Below, piece by piece: positions 26,926 to 34,936 of a stretch of 47,944 bases of DNA. A program made the translations under genes and the position numbers. The notes beneath the pieces are model-generated. The model had not been told where the DNA came from. It made no database searches and saw nothing but the letters and a program-made list of their open reading frames with translations. Location: positions 1 through 47,944 of the forward strand of contig JAITMQ010000060.1 of NCBI GenBank assembly GCA_031277225.1, in the 5' to 3' direction. Source of the DNA: Clostridiales bacterium. Its GTDB lineage: Bacteria > Bacillota > Clostridia > Lachnospirales > WRAX01. Every line of letters begins with the position of its first letter. Position 1 is the stretch's first letter.

Positions 26926-27201
26926 GTGGAATTTTTTCGGGACAATGCATTGATTTTGGCCGCCATTGCGGCCTTGGTGGTGATTGGTGTGCTTTTGGTA
27001 ACCAATCGCCTGCGCAAGCTGGGTTCGCTTGCGCTTAAGGGTGTTGTGGGGGGTGCCGCCCTTTGGGGCATAAACGGCGTTGTGGCCTTTTTGGGGCTGG
27101 GCGTGGCCCTGCCGGGCATAAACCTGCTGACAATAACAATTGCGGCCCTGCTGGGCCTGCCGGGTGTGGTTTTGATTTATGGGATTAATTTTTTGTTGTG
27201 A
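26926..27201 (+). CDS. bofA: pro-sigmaK processing inhibitor BofA family protein
   Basis: LKGVVGGAALWGINGVVAFLGLGVALPGINLLTITIAALLGLPGVVLIYGINFLL. Confidence 0.88.
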   Translation: MEFFRDNALILAAIAALVVIGVLLVTNRLRKLGSLALKGVVGGAALWGINGVVAFLGLGVALPGINLLTITIAALLGLPGVVLIYGINFLL

Positions 27202-27224
27202 TTACTAAAGAGAGGAGTGTTAGA

Positions 27225-27521
27225 ATGCAATTAAGTTCTTACAAAGCAACCTATGAAGACGGCAAGCTGGTTTTGCCGAAAGAAGCGGGAGAAGGTATTC
27301 CCAAAAACGCAGAAATTCTTATTACCGTGCTGGGCGAAACGCCCGAAGAAGTGATAAGGGCGCGAGAGGAGGCGTATAAAGAGAGGATACGCAAAACTGC
27401 AATAGAATTTTTGGACGGTGTGCGCGAAATAAGGAAAAACCTTACAGAAGAAGACCATGCCGCTATTGACGAGCTTCAAAGCGGTAAATATAAGGTACGG
27501 TTTGAGGAGAGGCTGGCATGA
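27225..27521 (+). CDS. antitoxin of VapBC-type pair (predicted)
   Basis: 98 aa, MQLSSYKATYEDGKLVLPKEAGEGIPKNAEILITVLGE; immediately upstream and overlapping the PIN toxin. Confidence 0.65.
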   Translation: MQLSSYKATYEDGKLVLPKEAGEGIPKNAEILITVLGETPEEVIRAREEAYKERIRKTAIEFLDGVREIRKNLTEEDHAAIDELQSGKYKVRFEERLA

Positions 27522-27937
27522 TGACCTATGCTTTTGATACCAATACCATTTCATATTTGCTAAGAAAAGAAGGAAGTATTGAAATGCATTACCAAGACAA
27601 AATTGCAGAAGGCCGCGGCCTCTACGCCATACCTTTTATTGTCCTTTACGAAGTCAGGCGCTGGCTGGATAATAGGCCAACCAAGCAAATACGCGAATTC
27701 ACCGTAAAGTTTGAAAAGCTATTTTCAGACGTACGCGGACTGGCCGGCATGAGTGAGGATATTTGGCTTAAAGCCTCTGAAATTTATATACAACTAAGGC
27801 AAAAGGGACAATTGATTGGCGACGCTGATATATTGATTGCGGCCTATTGTATAGTTAACGATTATACGCTGGTTACGCGCAATGAAGGCGATTTTGGCCG
27901 CATCGGCGGGCTAAAGTTCATCAATTGGTATGAGTGA
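27518..27937 (+). CDS. PIN-domain toxin, VapC family
   Basis: MTYAFDTNTISYLLRKEG...IGDADILIAAYCIVNDYTLVTRNEGDFGRIGGLKFINW. Confidence 0.88.
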   Translation: MMTYAFDTNTISYLLRKEGSIEMHYQDKIAEGRGLYAIPFIVLYEVRRWLDNRPTKQIREFTVKFEKLFSDVRGLAGMSEDIWLKASEIYIQLRQKGQLIGDADILIAAYCIVNDYTLVTRNEGDFGRIGGLKFINWYE

Positions 27938-29078
27938 GATTATGTATGAAATTTTTGTAGATATTTTGAATAAGGTTTTGGTTGAGGCGGGCTGTGTTAA
28001 GATTAATATGCCGGCCGATTTGCCGCGCCCCGCCCGCGTCGATTTATGGGGGCGCGAGCATGGCGCAATGGCCTATTTTTACATCACTTATGACGTGAAT
28101 ACCATGGATTTTCGCGACTTTCCCGCGATTTCCGAATTTATGGCCGAATGTTTGCAGACGATTACAGAGCGCATTTCCGCCCGCCATGCCGTCGCTTTTA
28201 ATATTTTTGTCGGTGATATTGACTATAATGACAATATTTACATAAATACGCCCCGCGAATTCGCGCTTATGCCGCAATATGACATGTTTTTCGGCGTAAG
28301 AGCGTCGGGCGTGGCCTATAGTCGGCTTGCGCCCGTGCATATGGACAAGGCCTTGGAAAAAATTGAGGCGGCTTTGGCGCAAATGCCGGGCTTGCGCCGT
28401 GCTACGCACGAGCTAAAAGTCCTGCCGCAGCCTAAGGGCGAAATTAAGCTAGTGCGTAGCACCGCGCATAGGCGCACCCCCGATAAAAAACCCGGAATCC
28501 CATTCTTCGCCTTCACCCTAATCGGAATTAATGTCCTAATGTTTATTTTAATGGAAATTGTAGGCAGCTCAACAGACTCCTTAACCCTCCTGCGCTTCGG
28601 CGCGGCGCATTTCGCCCTAACCTTTGGGCAAGGCGAATTTTGGCGGCTGTTCACACCCATGTTTTTGCATATAGGGCTGGTGCATTTGGTGCTTAACACG
28701 GCCTGGCTTGTTCTGGCCGGCCCGCGCACCGAGCGTGTTTTTGGACATGCTAAATTCATAGCAATCTATTTAAGTAGCGGAATTATAGGCAATGTGGCCT
28801 CTATGCTAACTTCGCCACAGGCCGTGGGCGCGGGCGCGTCGGGCGCAATTTTCGGAATTTTGGGCGCGCTGCTGGCCTATACCGTAAAAACCAAAAAGGC
28901 CGTAGAAACCTTCACAACCACCACTTTGGGCTTTTTAATCGGAATTAATATTGCCGCGGGCTTGTTTATGCCGAATCTTTTGGGCGAGGGCACAATGATT
29001 GGAAATGCGGCGCATATTGGCGGCCTGATTTCGGGCTTTATCCTTGGGGCAATCTTTGTCGGGAAAAAGCCTGCATGA
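27930..29078 (+). CDS. rhomboid family intramembrane serine protease with N-terminal extension
   Basis: FWRLFTPMFLHIGLVHLVLNTAWL, GAGASGAIFGILGAL, NAAHIGGLISGFI. Confidence 0.9.
   Translation: MSEIMYEIFVDILNKVLVEAGCVKINMPADLPRPARVDLWGREHGAMAYFYITYDVNTMDFRDFPAISEFMAECLQTITERISARHAVAFNIFVGDIDYNDNIYINTPREFALMPQYDMFFGVRASGVAYSRLAPVHMDKALEKIEAALAQMPGLRRATHELKVLPQPKGEIKLVRSTAHRRTPDKKPGIPFFAFTLIGINVLMFILMEIVGSSTDSLTLLRFGAAHFALTFGQGEFWRLFTPMFLHIGLVHLVLNTAWLVLAGPRTERVFGHAKFIAIYLSSGIIGNVASMLTSPQAVGAGASGAIFGILGALLAYTVKTKKAVETFTTTTLGFLIGINIAAGLFMPNLLGEGTMIGNAAHIGGLISGFILGAIFVGKKPA
28396..28468. repeat. inverted pair of 'gtgctacgcac' repeats inside rhomboid gene
   Basis: gccgtgctacgcacgagct (28396) and agctagtgcgtagcaccgcgca (28447); noncoding relative gcgcggtgctacgcactagct at 6809-6829. 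Confidence 0.8.
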
Positions 29079-29111
29079 AAATCCGAACATAGTCCACACT
29101 AAAACAAAAAG

Positions 29112-29825
29112 GTGGACTATATTTTGACAACACTAATAGCATTAGGCTTGTCCCCCGCGCTGATTTGCCTATTCTACATCTATATTCGGGACAAATATGA
29201 AAAAGAGCCGCTGCGACTGCTTGCCCTGGGCGTTTTTGCGGGGCTGCTTATAGCCATGCCCATAATGCGAACGGCGGGCTTTGTGGCGGCATTTATGCCG
29301 CCCGTGGGACAAATTGGCGAGGCCATCTTCATCTCCTTCGCCGTGGCGGGCTTCGTTGAAGAGGGCTTTAAATTTGCCGCCCTCTACTTTCTAATTTGGC
29401 GCGACAGAAATCTTAACGAAAAAATGGACGGAATAGTCTATGCCGTCTTCATCTCGCTGGGCTTCGCCGCCGTCGAGAATGTACTCTATGTCCTGCATCC
29501 AACCATGGGCGGCATGGGCACGGCGCTTGGCCGCGCAATAATCTCCGTGCCCGCGCACGGCATTTTTGGCGTAATCATGGGCTATTACTTCGCCATGGCC
29601 AAATTTGAGCCCGGCAATCGTAAAAAATTCATCCTCTGCGCCTTCCTAATCCCATTGGCTGTCCACGGCATCTACAACAGCCTACTACTCTCCGGCCAAA
29701 CCCTACTTCTGGTTGTTTTTGCGCCATTTCTGGCCTTTATGTGGATAGACGGCCATAAGAAAATTCGCGCACATTTGGCGGCTTCGCCTTTTAAGTCGGG
29801 GGGATTCCCGCTTTCGCGGGAATGA
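29112..29825 (+). CDS. PrsW-type membrane protease (CPBP-like)
   Basis: YIRDKYEKEPLRLL, FAVAGFVEEGFKF, DGIVYAVFISLGFAAVENVLYVL, ISVPAHGIFGVIMGYYF; C-terminus KSGGFPLSRE* from repeat DNA. Confidence 0.88.
   Translation: MDYILTTLIALGLSPALICLFYIYIRDKYEKEPLRLLALGVFAGLLIAMPIMRTAGFVAAFMPPVGQIGEAIFISFAVAGFVEEGFKFAALYFLIWRDRNLNEKMDGIVYAVFISLGFAAVENVLYVLHPTMGGMGTALGRAIISVPAHGIFGVIMGYYFAMAKFEPGNRKKFILCAFLIPLAVHGIYNSLLLSGQTLLLVVFAPFLAFMWIDGHKKIRAHLAASPFKSGGFPLSRE
29804..29823. repeat. dRS3-like palindrome forming the 3' end of PrsW-type CDS
   Basis: attcccgctttcgcgggaat. Confidence 0.9.
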
Positions 29826-29852
29826 CGGTTTGAAATATAAATAAAAAAAGAC

Positions 29853-29881
29853 TTGAAAAATTTTCAAATACAGGTTATAAT
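29853..29881 (+). promoter_or_regulatory. putative sigma-A promoter of NUDIX gene
   Basis: TTGAAA -17 nt- TATAAT. Confidence 0.6.
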
Positions 29882-29921
29882 ATAGTAACGGGTCAATCTT
29901 CCCGTAACATACCATAAAAGG

Positions 29922-30413
29922 ATGACGATTATGGCAGAAACTGTAAGTTGTGGGGGTGTGGTGATTCACAAGGGCAAAGTTTTGCTTTTGTATAAAAGTC
30001 ATGGAAAAAAATATATTGGCTGGGTATTGCCCAAAGGCACGGTGGAGGAAAAAGAAAACCTGCGCCAGGCCGCGCTTCGCGAGGTAAAAGAAGAAACCAA
30101 GGTTATTGCGAAAATTTTAAAATATCTTGGCAAAACTTCCTATACTTTTAAGGGCTGGGACAAAGAATTGCAGCAGGCGTCGGACGATGTGGTTAATAAA
30201 ACCGTGCATTGGTATCTCATGTCTGCGCCTTCGCATTATTGCCGCCCCCAATATGAAGAAAATTTCGCCGATGCCGGATTTTACAAAAAACATGAAGCTT
30301 TTCACCTGTTAAAATTTAACGATGAAAAGCAAATAATCCTCAAGGCTTATGACGAGTATGACATTTTGCGACGACGCATAGAAAACAGCAAGCTGGCGCG
30401 CAAAACAACATAA
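29922..30413 (+). CDS. NUDIX hydrolase
   Basis: GWVLPKGTVEEKENLRQAALREVKEETKVIAKIL. Confidence 0.92.
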   Translation: MTIMAETVSCGGVVIHKGKVLLLYKSHGKKYIGWVLPKGTVEEKENLRQAALREVKEETKVIAKILKYLGKTSYTFKGWDKELQQASDDVVNKTVHWYLMSAPSHYCRPQYEENFADAGFYKKHEAFHLLKFNDEKQIILKAYDEYDILRRRIENSKLARKTT

Positions 30414-30457
30414 AACCACACAAACCCCAGATAATCAAAGAAAAGAGAGGTGCTAAC

Positions 30458-30721
30458 ATGTCAATGAAAAAATTCAAGAAAAGCCTGCACAACATTCCCA
30501 TGTTAAAGGCCAAAAAGAAAAGCTGCTGGAAAAATCCGGTGTTTTTAAGCCTTTTTATCCTTGGTGCGGCTGTGCTAATCGCCGTGATTATTGTCGGCTT
30601 GGTTAAATGGTCAAAAAGAGATGAAGACATTCTTGACGAAGACTGGCTGTTAGAAGACGATGACGACGACATCCTCTTCTTCCCAAGCGATGACAATTTT
30701 GAAATTGATGAGGATGAATAA
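30458..30721 (+). CDS. single-pass membrane protein, basic N-terminus and acidic C-tail, unknown function
   Basis: KKFKKSLHN...KKKSCWKNPVFLSLFILGAAVLIAVIIVGLVKW...DEDILDEDWLLEDDDDDILFF; RBS gagaggtg. Confidence 0.65.
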   Translation: MSMKKFKKSLHNIPMLKAKKKSCWKNPVFLSLFILGAAVLIAVIIVGLVKWSKRDEDILDEDWLLEDDDDDILFFPSDDNFEIDEDE

Positions 30722-30761
30722 TACCTTGTCCGGCCATCTGCGGATAAAGCCGCTGATAAAT

Positions 30762-30797
30762 AAAAACCCACAGGTCTGCCTGTGGGTTTTTTATTTT
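30762..30797 (+). terminator. rho-independent terminator
   Basis: aaaacccacaggtctgcctgtgggttttttatttttt. Confidence 0.85.
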
Positions 30798-30824
30798 TTC
30801 CCGCGAACAACACCGTCATTCCCG

Positions 30825-30910
30825 CGAAGGCTTGTCCGACCCTGCGGGGCGGAATTATGAATTACGAATTACGAATTACGAATTACGTTCAAAAGCTTGA
30901 GGTTTTGGGT
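30825..30910. repeat. inverted fragment of the 10.6-11.8 kb island unit
   Basis: gcttgtccgaccctgcggggcggaattatgaattacgaattacgaattacgaattacgttcaaaagcttgaggttttggg: reverse complement resembles 'accccgaaacctcacgcttttgaactt...cataattccgacccgaagggtcggacaag'. Confidence 0.8.
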
Positions 30911-30924
30911 TTTTTATTTTTTCC

Positions 30925-30952
30925 TTGCAAAATTTTTTAAAGGTTGTATAAT
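30925..30952 (+). promoter_or_regulatory. putative sigma-A promoter upstream of pseudouridine synthase
   Basis: TTGCAA -16 nt- TATAAT. Confidence 0.55.
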
Positions 30953-30997
30953 AGGTATAGATGTTGTTTGGAATCGGGAGTTTGTGCCGACAAGTGA

Positions 30998-31083
30998 TGC
31001 CGGTTAAAACCGGCTAAAGATTCCGACTGAAAGTCGGCTGAAGCTTTCAAGCGTTACTTTAGCCGGCCTTCAGCCGGCACCCC
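30998..31083. repeat. composite palindromic element in presumptive 5' UTR of the pseudouridine synthase
   Basis: atgccggttaaaaccggctaaagattccgactgaaagtcggctgaagctttcaagcgttactttagccggccttcagccggca. Confidence 0.9.
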
Positions 31084-31098
31084 CATGGAGGATGAAAC

Positions 31099-31818
31099 AT
31101 GCGGTTAGATAAATTGATTGCGAATTGCGGTTTTGGCAGCCGCAAAGAGGCGAAGGCCCTCTGCAAAAAGGGCTTGGTTACGGTTGACGGCGTGGTTGTC
31201 AGGCGTTCAGAAGCGCATATAGACCCCGAATGTAACAGGGTCTGCGTTGGCGAGCATGTCATTGAATACGAGAAATACAGCTATTTAATGATGAATAAGC
31301 CCGCCGGGGTCATAAGCGCCACTTTTGATGAAGAACACCAAACCGTGGTTGATTTGCTGGAAGAGCGTTATATTTACGCCAATGTCTTCCCCGTGGGCAG
31401 GCTGGATTTGGACACAACGGGGCTGCTTATCCTATCGAATGACGGCGGCTTCGCTCATAGGGCATTGTCGCCCAAAAAGAAGGTGGCCAAAATTTACCAT
31501 GCGCGGGTGGACAAGCCTATAACCGATAGCGAAATTAAAGCCTTTGGCGAGGGCGTAACTTTAGACGACGGCTATAAGTGCCTGCCCGCAAAGCTAGAAG
31601 CCCCCGAAGATTTTGACGACTTCGCAAAAGTGGAGATTTACGAAGGGAAATATCACCAGGTTAAACGAATGTTCGCGGCCTTGGGCATTAGGGTCATCTC
31701 GCTTAAGCGCGTCGAATTCGCGGGGCTTACCTTAGACGAGGGCTTAGCCCCCGGCGACTATCGCCGCCTAAATGAGGACGAGCTTAAAATCATTAGTAAT
31801 CTACTTTCAAAGGACTAA
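31099..31818 (+). CDS. RsuA/RluB-family pseudouridine synthase
   Basis: MRLDKLIANCGFGSRKEAKALCKKGLVTVDGVVV (S4), NKPAGVISATFDEEHQTVVDLL, FPVGRLDLDTTGLLILSNDG, KYHQVKRMFAALG. Confidence 0.92.
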   Translation: MRLDKLIANCGFGSRKEAKALCKKGLVTVDGVVVRRSEAHIDPECNRVCVGEHVIEYEKYSYLMMNKPAGVISATFDEEHQTVVDLLEERYIYANVFPVGRLDLDTTGLLILSNDGGFAHRALSPKKKVAKIYHARVDKPITDSEIKAFGEGVTLDDGYKCLPAKLEAPEDFDDFAKVEIYEGKYHQVKRMFAALGIRVISLKRVEFAGLTLDEGLAPGDYRRLNEDELKIISNLLSKD

Positions 31819-31861
31819 ACCTTAGCATATATTGAGTATAACAGCATAGAGGGAGAGAATT

Positions 31862-32932
31862 ATGGATAAAAAAGTTGTTGCGGTGTTATTTGGCGGAAAA
31901 AGCAGCGAGCACGAGGTTTCTAAGATGTCCGCCGCCACGATTATGGCGGCCATGGACGAGGACAAATATTTTGTGCTTCCCATTTATATCACAAAGGAGG
32001 GGCGCTGGTATCTTTATGACGGCCCGCGCGAAAATATCAGCAATATTTCCGACACATTTTGGGACAGATTTGCAACGCCCGCAATTTTAAGCCCCGACAC
32101 ATCTCATGGCGGCCTAATGCGCCTTATTGGCGACAAATTTAAGCTTATGCCCGTGGATGTGGTTTTTCCGGTTTTGCATGGCAAAAACGGCGAAGACGGC
32201 ACGATTCAAGGGCTTTTTGAGCTGGCGGGAATTGCATATGTGGGCAATGGGGTGTTGGCGAGTGCCGTGGCCATGGATAAGGCATTCACGAATATGGTGG
32301 CCGAAAAAATCGGCATAAAGATACCCGATTATAGGTATTTTTATAAGAGGGAGCTGGACGAGGACATCGATGCCGTGGCGAAGACAATCCGCTATAAAAT
32401 CGGCTATCCCTGCTTTGTTAAGCCCGCAAACACGGGCTCAAGCGTTGGAATTTCCATGGCAAGCAATAAAAAACAGCTTATTGCCGCGCTTTTGGAGGCC
32501 GCTAAATATGACAATAAAATAGTCGTAGAAAAGCGCGCCGCAGGGCGAGAGCTGGAATGTTCCGTGCTTGGCAATGACGACCCATTGACAAGTGGCGCGG
32601 GCGAAATTACCTATGAGAGGGAATTTTATTGCTATGAGGCGAAGTATAAATGCACGGGCTCACAAACCCATACTGCGCCGGAATTGCCCGACGAAATTGT
32701 TGCGCAGGTTAAGGAAATTTCGCTGAAAATTTACAAGGCATTGGGCTGTCGCGGCCTTGCGCGGGTGGATTTTTTCTTGACAAATGACGGAGAGGTGCTG
32801 TTTAACGAAATCAACACCCTGCCCGGCTTTACAAATATTTCCATGTATCCGCTGCTGCTAAAAGAAGCGGGAATCGAAATTGAAGAATTGGTTGATAAAC
32901 TTATAGAACTTGCTTTGGAGGGAAGCCAATAA
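31862..32932 (+). CDS. ddl: D-alanine--D-alanine ligase
   Basis: VLFGGKSSEHEVSKMSA, FPVLHGKNGEDGTIQGLFELAGIAYVGNGVLASAVAMDK, RVDFFLTNDGEVLFNEINTLPGFTNISMYP. Confidence 0.95.
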   Translation: MDKKVVAVLFGGKSSEHEVSKMSAATIMAAMDEDKYFVLPIYITKEGRWYLYDGPRENISNISDTFWDRFATPAILSPDTSHGGLMRLIGDKFKLMPVDVVFPVLHGKNGEDGTIQGLFELAGIAYVGNGVLASAVAMDKAFTNMVAEKIGIKIPDYRYFYKRELDEDIDAVAKTIRYKIGYPCFVKPANTGSSVGISMASNKKQLIAALLEAAKYDNKIVVEKRAAGRELECSVLGNDDPLTSGAGEITYEREFYCYEAKYKCTGSQTHTAPELPDEIVAQVKEISLKIYKALGCRGLARVDFFLTNDGEVLFNEINTLPGFTNISMYPLLLKEAGIEIEELVDKLIELALEGSQ

Positions 32933-33709
32933 ATGCAGCATAGGATAGGAATTTTTGATTCGGGCGTGGGGGGCTTGACGGTGGTCAAAGAAATTTTGGC
33001 CGCCGCCCCGCCCTGCCGCGAGATTGTTTATTTTGGCGACTGTCTGCGTGTGCCCTATGGAGAAAAATCTTCGGAAGAGCTGATTGAAATTTCTCGTGAG
33101 ATTATCGGCTTTTTGCTGAGCAAAAATGTCGGAAGCATAATAGTCGCCTGCGGTACAATCAGCTCCAAAATTTTTGACAGGGTTAAGGCCATGATTCCGG
33201 CGGGGATTGGCCTGTTCGGAATGATTGAACCCGGAGTAAGCGGCGTTTTGCAAACCACAAAAACGGGCAAAATCGGCATAATTGCCACCGAAGGTTCGGT
33301 TAAGGCGCAGACCTTTGAAAATGCCGTTCGTAAGGCTCTGCCGGGCGCGGAAATTACGGCAATTGCCTGTCCGTCCTTTCCGGAAATTGTGGAGGCCGGG
33401 TTAATCGATTCGCCCGAGGCCGACCGCGCCGCGGCGCGCTATCTTGCGCCGCTGGCCAATAAAAATATCGACACCCTGCTGCTGGCCTGTACGCATTATC
33501 CCCTGCTTGAAAACAGCATAAAAAAAGCCCTGCCGCCCAATGTCGCCCTGGTTGACCCCGCGAAATTCCTTGTGCAAAACCTGCCCGCCGCCCCAACAAA
33601 CAATAATCCCCAACACCAATTCTACATAAGCGGCAAAAAACAAAAATTCGACCAAATAACCCAAACCATCCTAAACCTAAACCCCAATAGCAAAATAACC
33701 CGGCCATAG
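32933..33709 (+). CDS. murI: glutamate racemase
   Basis: RIGIFDSGVGGLTVVKEILA, YFGDCLRVPYGEKS, VACGTISS, LLLACTHYPLLENSI. Confidence 0.94.
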   Translation: MQHRIGIFDSGVGGLTVVKEILAAAPPCREIVYFGDCLRVPYGEKSSEELIEISREIIGFLLSKNVGSIIVACGTISSKIFDRVKAMIPAGIGLFGMIEPGVSGVLQTTKTGKIGIIATEGSVKAQTFENAVRKALPGAEITAIACPSFPEIVEAGLIDSPEADRAAARYLAPLANKNIDTLLLACTHYPLLENSIKKALPPNVALVDPAKFLVQNLPAAPTNNNPQHQFYISGKKQKFDQITQTILNLNPNSKITRP

Positions 33710-33737
33710 CCCCTGTCATTGCGACCTACACACCGCC

Positions 33738-33932
33738 ATTCCCTTGATAAGCGGGAATCCCCTCGTGCTTTGCAGGTGCTGCAAATGGCAGGGGATTTCG
33801 CGTCAAGCCCGCAATGACGGCTTGTACGAATGGCGTTTTCGTGGGCTTTCGTGCCTTTCGTGGTTCAATCTTTTTAACCACGAACGGCACGAAACACACG
33901 AAAAACGTCATTCCCGCGAAAGCGGGAATCCC
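33738..33932. repeat. ~195-bp composite repeat, left copy
   Basis: cattcccttgataagcgggaatcccct...gcaggtgctgcaaatggcaggggatttcgcgtcaagcccgcaatgacgg...ttcgtggttcaatctttttaaccacga...cgtcattcccgcgaaagcgggaat. Confidence 0.92.
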
Positions 33933-34071
33933 CCACAGCACAAGGGATTCCGCGTCAAGCGCGGAAATTGCGCGCGCTGTGCAAAATTCGGGCGGCCGCC
34001 TAAAATGCGCCACGCCGCGCTTAATCTGCTCCCTTTTGCAATCCACACCAAAACCGCCGAGGAGAAATATT

Positions 34072-34551
34072 ATGAGCATTAAAAGACCTGCTGAACTTAA
34101 TATTACACCAATAGTCAGCACTATAGCAATTGTAATTTTGTGTATCATTGCTATAGGGACTATTATCCACATTAGGAGCTATAGGCCATTAAGCGGCACT
34201 TACGAGCTTTTTCTTGGCGCCGGTGGCTATGGTTGGTTTAAGGTCTTTGATGGGGATATGGTTAGGGCATATCGAAGGAGCGAATTTGAAGCTCCCGGGC
34301 ATATCGAATTTTTCAGTACCGGTCATTTAATTCATAGGGTCGGCAGGGAAGTGTATACCTTCAGCAATGAGGACACGCAATCCCTAATCACAATTACTCG
34401 TTTTGGCGATAGAATCGCTGTGGCGCGTAGTGATTGGTATGATTCCTTTCCGGAAAATACAACACGAATAGATTGGTTCTATTGGCAATCAAATTCGACA
34501 GAATCGCCAACTCGTAGTTATATGCGCTACAGACAAAATCTTTCAAACTAA
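34072..34551 (+). CDS. hypothetical membrane-anchored protein (orphan cassette)
   Basis: 159 aa, N-terminal TM (ITPIVSTIAIVILCIIAIGTIIHI); RBS gaggag before ATG 34072; flanked by direct repeats. Confidence 0.65.
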   Translation: MSIKRPAELNITPIVSTIAIVILCIIAIGTIIHIRSYRPLSGTYELFLGAGGYGWFKVFDGDMVRAYRRSEFEAPGHIEFFSTGHLIHRVGREVYTFSNEDTQSLITITRFGDRIAVARSDWYDSFPENTTRIDWFYWQSNSTESPTRSYMRYRQNLSN

Positions 34552-34610
34552 ATGGTTGAACGTTATTCCCGCGTAGGGGCGACCGCCCTCGGTCGCCCGC
34601 GCCCAACCCG

Positions 34611-34804
34611 TCATTCCCTTGATAAGCGGGAATCCCCTGCCATTTGCAGGTGCTGCAAATGGCAGGGGATTTCGCGTCAAGCCCGCAATGACGGTCTGTA
34701 CGATGGCATTTTCGTGTTTTTCGTGCCTTTCGTGGTTCAATCTTTTTAACCACGAAAGGCACGAAAAGCACGAAAAACGTCATTCCCGCGAAAGCGGGAA
34801 TGAC
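34611..34804. repeat. ~195-bp composite repeat, right copy (direct orientation to 33738-33932)
   Basis: tcattcccttgataagcgggaatcccctgccatttgcaggtgctgcaaatggcaggggatttcgcgtcaagcccgcaatgacgg... Confidence 0.92.
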
Positions 34805-34936
34805 GGATTGACCCGGAGATTTCCGCTTGCCAAGGTAATCACGAAAAAAATCGGCGTATAAATGGGCGACCGAGGGCGGTCGCCCCTACGCAGACTGAAG
34901 ACAAAGTCGCCCCCGCCCTCGCAAAATACATCGGCT

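Noticed and set aside
33726-34172. ORF 33726-34172 (-), and the extended start of 33814-34551 (+)
   Set aside because: Translated repeat DNA; only the portion from ATG 34072 has an RBS and protein-like composition.
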